This document shows, in pieces, positions 1 through 10,653 of a stretch of 64,000 nucleotides of DNA. Origin of the DNA: Paroedura picta (taxonomy: Eukaryota > Chordata > Lepidosauria > Squamata > Gekkonidae); NCBI RefSeq assembly GCF_049243985.1, contig NC_135369.1:22552765-22616764 (forward strand), written 5' to 3'. Made by a program: the position numbers and the translations under genes. The notes below the pieces were generated by a model, which was given only the letters and a program-made list of their open reading frames with translations, was not told the DNA's origin and made no database searches. Numbering within the stretch: position 1 is the first letter of the stretch; every line of letters starts with the position of its first letter.

Positions 1-148
1 ATACAACAGTTATCTAAAAGAAAAAGAACAAGCATCCGTACATGGAGGCACATCCCTCCTTACTGTAGACAAGGAGGTATTCATAAGCCTGCTTACTGTG
101 TTACATATATATGTATGTGCGTGAGTACATGTATATATTAGTATTTAC

Positions 149-471
149 CTCTGTTGATCAAAATCTGGACCTTCGAGCACTTTCCCAGGCTCCCAGCTGT
201 GCCGTCGAAAGTCATAGGCATGTGCAGAACTTCTCAGATTACCCGACCTGCGCATTTGCACATTTAGGAATTGGCAGTCATCCTCTTGTTCTGGATCTGC
301 TGTCTCCCAGTCTTCCACTGCAGATGAGCATGATTCTAAGGCTGATGAGCAGCGGCGTTTCTGGACCAGAGGTGGCTGGGGAGTGACATCATACGGGCTC
401 AGGAAGAGTTCAGAGGCTGAGCCGTTCATCTTTGGAGCAGGTTACGGGTCCAAACGTCAGTAAAGTGTCTG
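149..471 (-). CDS. Probable first coding exon of an unidentified gene (ARHGEF2 possible by synteny)
   Basis: On the minus strand an ATG at 429-427 opens a frame of about 93 codons that ends at a good donor (exon AGAG, then gtaaat at 148-143). A pyrimidine-rich acceptor at 473-472 would add a short 5' untranslated stretch holding an in-frame TAA just before the ATG, so this reads as a first coding exon of some isoform. The peptide begins MNGSASELFLSPYD, has an acidic middle (EDWETADPEQEDD) and ends RRHSWEPGKVLEG followed by DFDQQR. It has no transposon hallmark and looks like a disordered, phosphorylatable N terminus. In mammals the gene downstream of SSR2 on the same strand is ARHGEF2; identity here rests only on that order, not on a recognised domain. 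Confidence 0.5.
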
Positions 472-601
472 CTGGAAAGAAAATAGGTATAAGATAATGT
501 TATAAAGATAAGATTAATCGTATAAATTATACAGATTTTACCCACAGTACTAGCCTAAAAGGCATCAGGAGAGCCAATTTCTTCCTAATCACAGGCAACT
601 A

Positions 602-812
602 GGGTTGCCAGCTGTGGGTTGGGAAATTCCTGGAAACTTTGGGGATGGAGCCAGGAATGGGCGGGATTTGGGGTGGGGAGAGACCTCAATGGAGTATAAT
701 GCAATGGAGTCCGCCTTCCAAAGTAGCCATTTTCTCTAGGGGAACTGATCTCTGTTGCCTGGAGATGAACTGTAAAACTGGGAGATTCCCAGGACTGGCT
801 TCCCTACAGGCA
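602..812 (+). repeat. Dispersed GGTTGCCAGC-family repeat (about 200 bp)
   Basis: Starts AGGGTTGCCAGCTGTGGGTT and runs through the family landmarks CTCAATGGAGTATAATGC, CCTTCCAAAGTAGCCATTTT and GGGGAACTGATCTCTGTTG. More than a dozen copies occur in this window. Complete copies begin with GGGTTGCCA and end with a form of TTGGCAACC, so the ends are imperfectly inverted. That suggests a non-autonomous DNA element, but I cannot name the family. Confidence 0.6.
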
Positions 813-1035
813 CCTAGGCTTATTTACAAACTCAAATCAGACACACCGGTAATCATGACAGACTGTAAAGGAGATTTCTACATGACACAAACTTTACTGG
901 GCTGCCCTCATTAACAGCCCTGTTAATGAGGAGCCTAACTAAATGCTATTTTCCTCTGGGTTACTTCTACTTTTCCCAGGCACAAAGATGCTCAATTCAG
1001 ATCCAGCTTGTAATGTGTTGATAAAAATGTTAGGA

Positions 1036-1069
1036 CACCCCCCCCCCCACACACACACACACACACACA
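1036..1069. repeat. C-run followed by (CA)n microsatellite
   Basis: A run of C bases passes directly into about twelve CA units. Plain simple-sequence repeat. Confidence 0.9.
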
Positions 1070-1285
1070 GAATTTTCCCTCAGAAGCCACTGTTTGTCAT
1101 CTTAGAGAAGAATAATCTGTAGCCCATCAGTATACATGAAACCCCAAACAGCAAACACACTCCACGGGGCCATTTCAGGAGAGTCAGGAGAACAATGTGA
1201 GGAGGAAATACTAAGCCCCTTCTTTCAAACTGTAGCCTCAATCTGAAAGAGGCCTCATGTGTCTCAGACGCATGGAACTCCAGAA

Positions 1286-1705
1286 TAGCGATCCCCAACC
1301 TGTGGGCCGCGGACCACATGTGGTCCTTTGACTAACTGGAGGTGGGCCGTGAAGGACGCCTTCTCCCCCCCCCCCCCGTCCCTTTACAACACACTTCGGG
1401 TGTCATTGTCTCCCATCACTCCCAGATGGGACTATCTCGTTGCAGAGAAACAAGCTCAGGGTTCCCATTGATTTGCCATTGTCATGAGTTAAAATTTCCA
1501 TGAAAATAAAATATTCCTTATGTTCATTGTTGTGGCGTGTCTGTATCTTATTTTGAAGGGATGTTTAAACATTACCATAGCGATCAAAGAGCGTTAGGGC
1601 AGTGGTTGAGAGTAGAGGAGTAAACTACCCCCCCTCCCCACCGGGCCTCAGTAAAATTGTCAAGCGTTGAGTGGTCCCCGGTGATAAAAAGGTTGGGGAC
1701 CACTG
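1286..1705 (+). mobile_element. Non-autonomous hAT element with 8-bp target duplication
   Basis: The ends are TAGCGATCCCCAACC and GGTTGGGGACCACTG, flanked by perfect 8-bp duplications CTCCAGAA at 1278-1285 and 1706-1713. The interior is not palindromic and has no transposase frame. A sister copy at 14738-15160 shares the whole interior, including the stretch around GTGGCGTGTCTGTATC, so this is a family spread by an hAT transposase encoded elsewhere. Confidence 0.82.
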
Positions 1706-1713
1706 CTCCAGAA

Positions 1714-3164
1714 CACATCTCTCAAGCCAACCTGAAGAAAAAGTATAATTAGACCTTAGTTTTTAAGCAGCAAGCTATTTGGTCCTTGTTTGGCCCATTA
1801 GCTGGTCCAGATACTCAGTTTTTCTTTTCTTAAAGATGAACAAAATTGCTAATCCTTATAGAGCAAGTAAACAAAATTGGCAGGCAAGTACTTCACCCAA
1901 TCCACCCATTTTAGTGAGGAGAAAATCTATTCCTTGCCTGTTCCAATAATGAATGCCAGAGTTTTAGCAAATAAATAAGACAAACAAGATCCCGCTTCAT
2001 TTCTTGAATGTATTGGCCAATAACAGGTCCAATTCTCCCCTTTTTGTGCAGAAATGTACTTTGGTTTTTCTGAAAACTTTAGGAGAGATAGAACTGTGCG
2101 TTCTAAAATGTGTCTGCTCAGACTTTTGATTTCCTAGACTCCTTTTTGGTCATTTTAAGGGGGGGGGACTATGTTTGTGAATGTCCAATTAACTCTAATT
2201 TTTCAGACCAATATTAATCTTATCTCAATATGCTTACTTTCCCCTACCCTCCTAAACCCCAACATCAGCAAAGAGCAACTGGTAGGAGAAACAATAATGG
2301 AGGGGGGGGTGCACAATTAGCAAAATAATATTATATGCAAATTAGCTCCCTTCAATCTAAGATACTACAAAATGACAACCTAGCTATTCTGCCTGCTCAC
2401 CACCTTGAGGCTAAACTTTTTTATTTGTCAAAACAAACAAAACAAAACACCCGACATCTTAACAGAAAATAAACATCAAACTAAGAAATGACCTTCCCTG
2501 AGTGGGAAGGCCAGCAAAGCCTGTCAGGTGTTTGAGAGCACTATACCAGGCCTCAGTACTGCCTATGAGGCCTCAAGTCAGGAAACACGGCTAGCTTAGG
2601 CAAAACTGGAATCCCCCAAAATACTTTGGCAGCTCCCTTTCCTGAGTTACCAGATAGACAGGTCTGGTTTAAAACCAAAAGTACATCTCCCACTCAAAAA
2701 AGGCAAACAGAGTGGCTGGATTTGTTACACCAAAAGGGCCTGAATCGTACCTGGCCATTTGCCAGTCAGAGCCGTTACCAGCTTTTGTGGTAGACTCGGG
2801 GTAACACAGACATTCAAACTAAGGTAAAGTTCCAGTTTTGCCTGTTGCACAATTGCTTAAAGGCACTGAGGGGAAAGTGGCAGCCCTCTGAATGAAGGAA
2901 GCCATCTCCCAGCTGAAAAAACTACACTCATGCACTTGCTGCAGCACACCAGGAAAGCTGAGGGAAAACAGCAGTTGGAAACCCCAGGGGTGGGTTGCTA
3001 GGCAACTGTCAACTGTTCCTCAAACAACAGGAAAAATTGGAAAGGGAAGACAGAATTCTTAAAGTTTGAAGTTGGCCAAGATCCCCGTTTCTTGTTGCCT
3101 CTCTCCCAATGGAAAACTAGACCCTCTGGTTGAATGGGGATTGGGATGAAGGGAGTGATGGGAC
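1714..3164. other. No gene seen; unannotated spacer
   Basis: AT-rich, with short homopolymers (G-runs near 2160 and 2304). I see no splice-bounded open frame and no repeat family I can name on either strand. Confidence 0.5.
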
Positions 3165-3312
3165 TGTATTAAATTGTACTGTATTGTTTTAAGGGATATC
3201 TATGGGGTTTTTATGGGGTTCATTGTTTTTGTTTTAATGATTGTTGTGAGCCGCCCCGAGCTGACTTGTCGGGAGGGGCAGGATAGAAATCAAGTAATAA
3301 AATAAATAAAAT
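3165..3312 (+). mobile_element. L2-type LINE 3' end
   Basis: Contains TTGTGAGCCGCCCCGAGC, then GGGCAGGATAGAAATCAAG, and ends in an AATAAAATAAATAAA tail. This is the typical 3' terminus of squamate L2 LINEs; no coding part remains. Confidence 0.7.
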
Positions 3313-4029
3313 GTCTCCGAAGAAGAAAAACAAAAACATCTCCAGTCACTGGCCTATTATGCACACACAGCTTACTTCCAATTTTCACTGGAGTCGGTAG
3401 GACTTTAGTTCAAATGCAGCGTGTGTATGCTGCACTTCCCCCCCATCGATTTCTCTCTTAGAAATCACAGTATATTCGGCATACACCAATAAAAAAAAAA
3501 AAGACAAGTGGCGCCAAAATTTACTTCTTTTTTTGCAGGGCGCGGTTGGTCTCTCCTTATTGGTCACTTTCACTCTGCGTGATTTCTTAAAAATATGATA
3601 GAGATTCTTCAACCTGTACTTACCCCTGGGTAGCCATCTTAGCAGACTGCTAGGGGTTCTCCCTCTTTCATTGGTATACAAGCTCCACTATTGCTTACTT
3701 TTTAATAGAAGAGCAGAGTGAGGAAGGGGGTCAAGACCCAGCACCGGGTCATGTGCCACCAATCAAACCCAGCAGCAATTCTCCCTCCCTCCTTCGACTC
3801 AAATCCTCACCGTTTAGTCCCTTGTATGAAAGGGAACACAAAGGAATACAGTCAATATGAATGTCAAGAGAGTGCACAGTGGAAAGAATGGGGAACTGTG
3901 GGTTTCCCAAGATGAGAGGGGGAATAATGCCACATTTTGGGGGAAAGTGTTTGCTATCCTGCTTTGCACGTGGGCGCATGAACACACAAACCACCACTTC
4001 TGAACCATGTTCTCATTAATTTCAAGCAG
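3313..4029. other. No gene seen; unannotated spacer
   Basis: Open frames of 65-123 codons exist on both strands, but none has recognisable motifs or splice context. An A-run lies near 3490-3503. Confidence 0.45.
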
Positions 4030-4114
4030 CGAGAGGGGGGGAAGAGGCAGGCGCGGCCGCTGGCACGCCAGCAACACAAACGCGCACGTGCGGAGCCGCC
4101 ACGCATGCGTGTTT

Positions 4115-4128
4115 GCGCCCCCTGCTGG
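4115..4128 (-). promoter_or_regulatory. CTCF-consensus-like site inside the GC-rich element
   Basis: The minus strand reads CCAGCAGGGGGCGC, which fits the CTCF core consensus CCASYAGRKGGCRS at all 14 positions. Occupancy cannot be judged from sequence. Confidence 0.5.
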
Positions 4129-4168
4129 CGAAAACGCGCACGTGCGGCTGTTCTGCACATGCGTGTTA

Positions 4169-4182
4169 GCCCCACCTAGTGG
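4169..4182 (-). promoter_or_regulatory. Second CTCF-like site, one mismatch
   Basis: The minus strand reads CCACTAGGTGGGGC. It fits the CTCF core except position 12 and has the same orientation as the perfect match 54 bp away. Confidence 0.35.
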
Positions 4183-4305
4183 CAAAAACGTGCATGCGTG
4201 GCAACTGCGCGTGCGCGTTTACGTGCAGCTGCTGTGGCTGGGCCGCCGGCTCTCTCCCACCCTCGGAGGCGGTCCCCGACTACAAGAAGGTTGGGGACCG
4301 CTGAT

Positions 4306-4944
4306 CTAGGAGGTCCCTTCCAATATTATTCTATTATTCAAAACCTAGGGAAACAGCGATCAGAAAGTGAACTGAGTGCTGAAGGGAGGAAAATCAATGC
4401 CGAATGAAAATGAAAACCTGACAGACACGGACAGTGAAAGCAAGAGAAGATAGCCATGTATAATTGGTCATTGTCACAAAGGCCGCACTGAACTGTCATT
4501 TCCAACCAAGATTCTGGTGTATCTTGGCCTTAGGAATGCTGACAGAATAAGGGAAGGAAGTAGGGGGGTGTTTTAGATACACGTACCTCCTCAACTGCCA
4601 CTTTTGTTACTTATTAAACTTAAAAGCATTTCAACAGAAGTGGGGTCTGTCTCCAGGGGAAAATGTCTTGGTGTCTGGCCAGCCCACTAAAATCATGACA
4701 AAGAGACAATTTATTCAACAAGGAATTCAAGGAAACTCAACATGACAAATCGTTCATCGAAAGGACAAACCCAAATCGGTTTTACTTAAAAACAGAACTT
4801 ACATGATAGAATGATAGACATCCAGTCTACCAGTAGACAGTAAATATATAAACAGTTCCCACCATTCTGTTGCACACCAAGAACTAAAGAAAGGGAAAAC
4901 CTTCAATCCTTCCAAGTGATACCCTCTTGAGTTGTTATCAAGCT
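4306..4944. other. No gene seen; unannotated spacer
   Basis: No open frame with coding character, and no repeat I can name. The right part borders a GGTTGCCAGC-family copy that carries a nested hAT element. Confidence 0.45.
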
Positions 4945-5455
4945 CAAGGTGGGACCTGGGGTTGTCCTGGAGCAGTGGTCCCCAACGTTTTTATCACCGG
5001 GGACCGGCCAACGCTTGACAATTTTACTGAGGCCCAGGAGAAGTAGTCTTTTGCTGAGGAATTTCGCCACTGCCACCTGAACCCGTGCTCCACTTGCTTT
5101 CCCACCGGCACCCCTGACTTCCCACTGCCCGCTGGGGGGTGCTACCAGCAGCTGCTGCACAGTGGCATGCTGAGGGGGAGCCCCAGCCATGGTGGCTGCT
5201 GGAAAGCACCAAAGGTGAGCCCACAGCAGAGTGGCAGGGCAGCCCCCGAGGCAGAAGCCGGGGAGGAGGACGAGGAAGAGCCACGGACCGGTCCCGGTCC
5301 CCGGACCGGGGGTTGGGGACCACTGTCCTGGAAGATACTGCAGCTTTGAATGGTAGATTTGATGGCATTGCATTCCCACTGAATTCCCATCCATCCCTAA
5401 ACTCTGCCCTTCCCAGGCACTGATCCCAAATTTTCAGAAATTTCCCCATGCCCGT
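4945..5455 (-). repeat. GGTTGCCAGC-family copy split by an hAT insertion
   Basis: Family landmarks (GGTGGGACCTGGGGTTG, then GAAGATACTGCAGCTTTGAATGG, GATGGCATTGCATTCC) lie on both sides of the hAT element at 4973-5325. The family copy is therefore older than that insertion. Confidence 0.55.
4973..5325 (-). mobile_element. Non-autonomous hAT element, GC-rich interior
   Basis: Ends are CAGTGGTCCCCAACG and GGTTGGGGACCACTG. Flanks are TCCTGGAG (4965-4972) and TCCTGGAA (5326-5333), an 8-bp target duplication with one difference. The interior is GC-rich and related, in opposite orientation, to the copy at 10654-11028. Long frames here are by-products of base composition. Confidence 0.8.
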
Positions 5456-6314
5456 GTCAGAAATCCTACCTAACCTTGACTGCAACTCTTCATAACCTCT
5501 TGTGTAAATGAATGGTGGCTACTTGCTCTGAATATCTCAACAATTCTGCTTGAGAATTAAGTACTGTTATGAGAGCAAAATTTACCCTCCACTCCGCACA
5601 ATGGATGGCTCAAACATCAGTAACACGTCCCTCCCTGGATGGTCACTTTAGAAGAATTACTGATTTCTCTCTCTCGTTTTCTTGGAATCCCATCAATTTA
5701 CTTTCCTTGTAGTGAGACAATCACTGGGGAGGCTCAATAGAAATATTAGGAAACGGCTCTCCCACTCGTCACTGGAGCCCCAAATGTATGCTTATTTTTG
5801 ACTCAAGCCTGACATACTAAGCTTTCTAGAATTGCAAAATTCTGTATACTCTAACAACACAGCGAAAGCCAGTTACAAAGATAAAAATGTGCCAGCCAAG
5901 AAGGTGTAGCTGGCAAGCAAACTCGGGTTACAACTTGAACACACAAGCAACTGGTACACCTCATTTCTCTTCTTCCCAGAGCTAACAGAACGGTTGGAGC
6001 GAGATCTCAGATTCACTGCAGAAGCCCATTACCCTCTCTTGCTGAATGCCTCCACTGTTGCTGAAGTGCTAAGGATTCTGTGGTCAGACCAGTTATTAAG
6101 ATAGTTACACCTGTAACCAACCAACCCTCTCCAGAGAGCTCTGTGTACCTGCACTGTGCTTAACAAAAAATAATGTAGGAAAAAAAACTGGTTAAAAAAA
6201 AAAGAAAAAAAGAAAAAAAAAGAAAGAACTTTGCAAAATAAATTAAAGAACTCTGCAAAATGATACAGCTGTTACTATTTTGCATAACTTATAATATTAT
6301 AAATCATCCTAGAG
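5456..6314. other. No gene seen; A-rich stretch near 6176-6240
   Basis: Ordinary AT-rich spacer, with an A-rich low-complexity segment at about 6176-6240. Confidence 0.5.
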
Positions 6315-6480
6315 CAGGGGTAGTCAACCTGTGGTCCTCCAGATGTTCATGGAGTACAATTCCCATGAGCCCCTGCCAGCATTTGCTGAGCATTTTATGC
6401 TGCTTCCTGCATTTGCTGGCAGGGGCTCATGGGAATTGTAGTCCATGAACATCTGGAGGACCACAGGCTGACTACCCCTG
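6315..6480. mobile_element. Palindromic hAT MITE (Buster-like target), ACTACAATTCCC type
   Basis: The two halves are inverted copies: it starts CAGGGGTAGTCAACCTGTGG and ends with the inverted form, ACTACCCCTG. Perfect 8-bp duplications TCCTAGAG flank it at 6307-6314 and 6481-6488. The right half carries GGGAATTGTAGTCC, the left a variant. A short unique segment near 6390 separates the arms. Other copies: 20885, 31051, 32189, 39640 and 44471. Confidence 0.85.
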
Positions 6481-6547
6481 TCCTAGAGGAGAAAAAAAAC
6501 TATCTATAGTGGTATGGAGGAAGGGGGTAAAACACTCTCACAGTACT

Positions 6548-6726
6548 TGGGTTGCCAGTCTCCAGGTAGGACCTGGGGATTCCCCAGAGTTAGAGCTCAT
6601 CTCCAGACTACAGTGTTCAGTTCCCCTGGAGAAAACAGATGCTTTGGACGGTGGACTGAGGTCCCTGTCCTCCTATGCTCCACTCTCAAATCTGCAGGAG
6701 TTTCCCAACTTGGATCGAGCAACCCA
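6548..6726 (-). repeat. GGTTGCCAGC-family copy
   Basis: Reads GTTGCCAGTCTCCAGGTAG, then TCATCTCCAGACTACAGTG and TTCCCCTGGAGAAAACAGATG, the family order on the minus strand. Confidence 0.55.
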
Positions 6727-7196
6727 TCCTCAGCTGGTGGTTGGGGGACCTAGGGATGCCCGATCCCCCTGTGGGGATGGGGTCCCCGACTGCCAGGCCC
6801 CACTTTTCCACCACAGAAGGGGGGAATTACTTCCAACCAAGAGAGGAAAACCTGATATTTAAGTGTTGTGCTCACATGATTTCAACATGACTCTGAAGTG
6901 ACGTAGGCACACTGGGGACATCAAGGTGCACCCTGGCTACTGGGCAAAAACTCTATAGTCAAATTAGATTCTACTAAAAACCCAGAGCATTACTCCAACA
7001 TCTCCAACATGCCTAGGTCGCTTCCGGGTCATGTTGGTAGTCATGTTGGCATGTTGCTGAAACTCACAGCTCCTGGTAAGCTCACCCAGCATCTCCCACC
7101 AACTGCCCAGAGGGACCTGGCAACCCTAAGGTGACCTAGCAACCCTACGCAAACTAGAACTTGAGGCCACCCAATGAAACTGAGGGATAATAGGTA
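6727..7196. other. No gene seen; unannotated spacer
   Basis: Contains a C/G-rich stretch and another possible GTTGCC-type end near 7120 (CTGGCAACCCTAAGG). No coding signal. Confidence 0.4.
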
Positions 7197-7466
7197 CAAG
7201 AAGAAGAAGAGTTGGTTCTTCTATGCTGCTTTTCTCTACCCGAAGGAGGCACAAAGCGGCTTATAGTCACCTTCCCTTTCCTCTCCCCACAACAGACACT
7301 CTGAGATGGGTGAGGCTGAGAGAGCCCTGATATTACTGCTTGGTCAGAACAGCTTTATCAGTGCTGTGTCAAGCCCAAGGTCACCCAACTGGCTGCATAT
7401 GGGGGACTGCAGAATCAAACCGGGCATGCCAGATTAGAAGTCTACACTCCTAACCGCTACAGCAGA
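7197..7466 (-). mobile_element. tRNA-derived SINE with L2-type tail
   Basis: Read on the minus strand, a tRNA-like head (TAGCGGTTAGGAGTG, an A-box-like start) is followed by the body CAGCCAGTTGGGTGACCTTG and a tail ending AACCAACTCTTCTTCTTC. The tail resembles L2 LINE 3' ends, which suggests L2-driven copying. This is the most frequent SINE of the window. Confidence 0.8.
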
Positions 7467-7737
7467 CAGGCACAGAGAACCATTTATTCACATAATGCAC
7501 AAAGAACTCACAGACCCCCACTGATCTATTGATGGCCACTTGCTTTAAAAGTGGACTGGAAAAATTAATTGGGGATAAGCCAATCAGTTACTGGAGATGA
7601 AGATTTGAATGGAACCTTCAAGTTTAGAGGCAACATACCTCTGAATATTAGATACTGGGAAACCATTGATGGGGGAAGAATATTGCCTTCCCGCTCCCTT
7701 TGAGGGCTTCCAGAAGGACCCTTCAAGGAATGGGAGT

Positions 7738-7830
7738 GAAGTTGCCAGCTCCTGCTTGGGAAATACCGGGAGATTTTGGGGGGTTGAGCCTGGGGAGAGC
7801 AGAGCCCATGTGAAAGTTGACAACTCTAGG
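7738..7830 (+). repeat. Partial GGTTGCCAGC-family copy
   Basis: GAAGTTGCCAGCTCCTGCTT, then GGTTGAGCCTGGGGAGAGCA: the first half of the family only. Confidence 0.5.
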
Positions 7831-7894
7831 CAGAAGCGCATAGTTGTTTGCCATTTTCCAAAACTAGCAGGCTCAAGAATACATTTTGCAAAAT

Positions 7895-8650
7895 ATAGTT
7901 GGCGCATTTCCTTATCAGCATCAGTGTACCTGAGAGACCGTCTCTCCGCCTATACCCCCAAAAGAGCATTATGCTCCACCACCAGCAACTGGCTGGTGAT
8001 CACTGGCCGCAAAGAAGCATGTTGGTCCTCAACAAGGGCCAGAGCTTTTTCTGTCCTGGCACCCACCTGGCGGAACCAGCTCCCTGAAAAGATCAGGGCC
8101 CTGCCTGAACTCCCACAATTTCGCAGGGCCTGCAAAAGGGCCTCATGACCTGAAGCAGCCTGACCTCTCTGGGGGCTTGTCTTAAGTTATCATTTATTTG
8201 AAGCCACTGTTAGATTGTTGATATATTTATGACTGTGTTATTTGTTAGGCTGTACTATGTTAGGCTGTACATCTTGCGGTGCAGAGTGGTAAGGCAGCAG
8301 ATATGCAGTCTGAACCTCTGCCCATGAGGCTGGGAGTTCGATCCCAGCAGCCGGATCAAGGTTGACTCAGCCTTCCATCCTTCCGAGGTCGGTAAAATGA
8401 GTACCCAGCTTGCTGGGGGGTAAACGATAATGACTGGGGAAGGCACTGGCAAACCACCCCGTATTGAGTCTGCCATGAAAACGCTAGAGGGCGTCACCCC
8501 AAGGGCCAGACATGACCCGGTGCTTGCACAGGGGATACCTTTACCTTTTTTACTATGTGTTACCCCTGCAATATTTTATGTGAACTGCCCTGAGCCATAC
8601 AAAAGAGTGGTATAGAAGTGTAATAATTAATAAACCAACAAACAAACAAT
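7895..8650 (+). mobile_element. L2-type LINE 3' part, interrupted by a Sauria SINE
   Basis: The frame ending at 8148 (ARAFSVLAPTWRNQLPEKIR, then LPQFRRACKRAS) matches the conserved C terminus of L2-type ORF2 proteins. The 3' untranslated end resumes after the SINE with TGTGAACTGCCCTGAGCC and GGTATAGAAGTGTAATAATT. Only this terminal piece is present. Confidence 0.72.
8262..8552 (+). mobile_element. Sauria-type tRNA SINE
   Basis: tRNA-like head with a B-box (GGGAGTTCGATCCCAGC), body AAACCACCCCGTATTGAGTC and 3' end GCACAGGGGATACCTTTACC. The 3' region resembles Bov-B LINE ends, as known for Sauria SINEs. It sits inside the L2 copy; TACTATG repeats on both sides look like the target duplication. 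Confidence 0.8.
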
Positions 8651-9282
8651 AAAATTTATTCAATAGGTAAGACGCTTAAGCAAAGAGTATGAAAACCACT
8701 GCTCCAAATCAGGCTCCTCAACTAAACTTAATCCATCCAAGAAGGACTGAGGGTTAGACTCTGGGCTTTTATGCTGCTTCCTGCATCTAACGACTTCTCC
8801 ACCTGGAGAGTTTCTGGGAGTTTTTTTTTTGTTTTTGTTTAAAGAAAACTTCTTTTGTTAACCCAGCCATAGCACAAAATTGGTGGTGCCCACAGAGTCA
8901 CCCATTAAAAAGCCTTGTTCAAACATTCCTTTGACTTTGATCTTGCTCTTAAAGGGCTTTCAACCCAGCCAGGGTCAGATTGGGATCATGGCAGCAGAGG
9001 AACAATGTCTCTCACAATTACCCATCTGGAAGCTGGGAATGGGGCTGTGCAGGGGGAGGGGAGGGGGAAGGAGTCAAAAATTGGGAGGCTGCTCCAAAGT
9101 TACAAGCACCCATGAAGGAACGTGCGCATTAATAACAACCATGAATCGCTTACTTTTTTGTGCACAGAAATTTATTTTCCATTTGAGGCAGCACAAAACA
9201 TAATCTCTTTCTTCAATGCCATTTCTAGCCCTTGTAGCTAACTGCAGTGACCTTTGCTCTGCTCAACCTACTACTGTCTGTC
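8651..9282. other. No gene seen; unannotated spacer
   Basis: AT-rich spacer with a T-run near 8821. No coding or repeat signature recognised. Confidence 0.45.
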
Positions 9283-9614
9283 CGGGGGTCTCCAATGTGG
9301 TCCCTGTGGCTGTGCTGAGATCTACTGAGACCTTTCCAGACGTCCTCCCAAGTGTTTTTAGGAAGTGGGTGGAGCCAGACAGGATATCTGCACAGCAAGT
9401 CTTCTGATTTCAATTTGATTGGCTGCGTGGATTTTTTTTTAAATGGCACTTTGACAGCAGCTGAGACCAGCACAGGGCCATGCACTGTGTTCAGCTGTGG
9501 CAATCATTCTGCAGCTGGCTCTGCTTCCTGCAGCAGCTACTTCGTTGTTGCATCCCCCATGCCATGTCAGAATTCCCAATGTGCCCATGGGCTCAAAAAG
9601 GTTCGGGACCCCTG
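9283..9614 (-). mobile_element. hAT-like non-autonomous element
   Basis: The right end GGTTCGGGACCCCTG and the diverged left end CGGGGGTCTCCAATGTGG are inverted relatives. Target duplications are no longer clear. No transposase frame. Confidence 0.5.
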
Positions 9615-9637
9615 GTCTAGTTCGATGATACCCAAGT

Positions 9638-10200
9638 CAGCCTTTCTCAATTTTATTTACTGTTGAGAACCCCCTGAGACATTCTTAAGGCTTCAAGAAA
9701 CCCCAGGAGTGGTGCGATTGTGCAAAATATGGTTGGGAAGCAGAGCTGTGGACATGCCTACTTGGGGCCCCTCCCCGTCCCCTCCTCCAGGCCCATCATT
9801 GGCCATTTTAAGAGGGGGTGGGTGAGTTAATATGACTCAATATGGTCATAAAGGTAAAGGTAAAGGTATCCCCTGTGCAAGCACCGAGTCATGTCTGACC
9901 CTTGGGGTGACGCCCTCCAGCGTTTTCATGGCAGACTCAATACGGGGTGGTTTGCCAGTGCCTTCCCCAGTCATTACCGTTTACCCCCCAGCAGCAAGCT
10001 GGGTACTCATTTTACCGACCTCGGAAGGATGGAAGGCTGAGTCAACCTTGAGCCGGCTGCTGGGATCGAACTCCCAGCCTCATGGGCAAAGCTTTCAGAC
10101 GGCTGCCTTACCACTCTGCGCCACAAGAGGCTCTTAATGGTCATATCATCTGATATGGTCATATCATCTGATAAATGTAAATTTAAAATGCTTTCCAAAG
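9638..10200 (+). mobile_element. hAT element of the CAGCCTTTCTCAA family, split by a Sauria SINE
   Basis: Starts CAGCCTTTCTCAATTTTATT and shares GGTCATA(T/C)CA and GATAAATGT motifs with the intact copy at 17123-17409. The Sauria SINE at 9848-10136 sits in its middle. The right end is not clear. Confidence 0.5.
9848..10136 (-). mobile_element. Sauria-type tRNA SINE
   Basis: Minus-strand copy: the tail GGTATCCCCTGTGCAAGC is on the left, and the tRNA head ends at GCGCCACAAGAGGCTC. Nearly full length. TGGTCAT on both sides is consistent with a target duplication. Confidence 0.82.
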
Positions 10201-10653
10201 CTGTTGCTGTTATTTGTTTGACTGCTTGCTTACTCAGGATTCTTCATTTTCTACTAAAGCAGTCTCAGGTTTTTTCTCTGCGGTATTTTCATAATTTTAA
10301 TGATGTATTCCTTTTTGTTTCCCTTGTTTCATCAGCTAGAAAGAAAAAGGAGAACAGCAACAAAAGCTTACACCCAGAATTAAACTTTTCTGGTCTTAAG
10401 GGTGCCACTGTAGTCAAATTTTGTTCTGCAGCAGCAGCAACAGTGTGTCAAGCAGCAACTAAATGGATTAATATGGATTATGGGCTCCTGACATACTACA
10501 GATATTGAATCGGTTTAGCAAAGCTCATTAAGCAAAGCAAACTATGAAAAAATGAATTATTTAAGAGAGTTTTTCTGTGCAGATAATAGGGTTGCACTCT
10601 ACAAAATGGCTCAGAAGCTTACTTGGATAAATGATGGGGACTGTAGTCTATGT

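Larger units (their letters stand above)
4030..4305 (-). mobile_element. GC-rich element with one hAT-like end, CpG-dense alternating core
   Basis: The right end GGTTGGGGACCGCTG at 4289-4303 matches the hAT end seen at 1286, 4973, 10654 and 14738. The core is made of short repeated modules: AAACGCGCACGTGCGG occurs twice and forms of GCATGCGTGTT also recur. No matching left end is visible, so the copy looks truncated at that side. The alternating purine-pyrimidine core is the densest CpG stretch of the first 26 kb. Confidence 0.55.
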
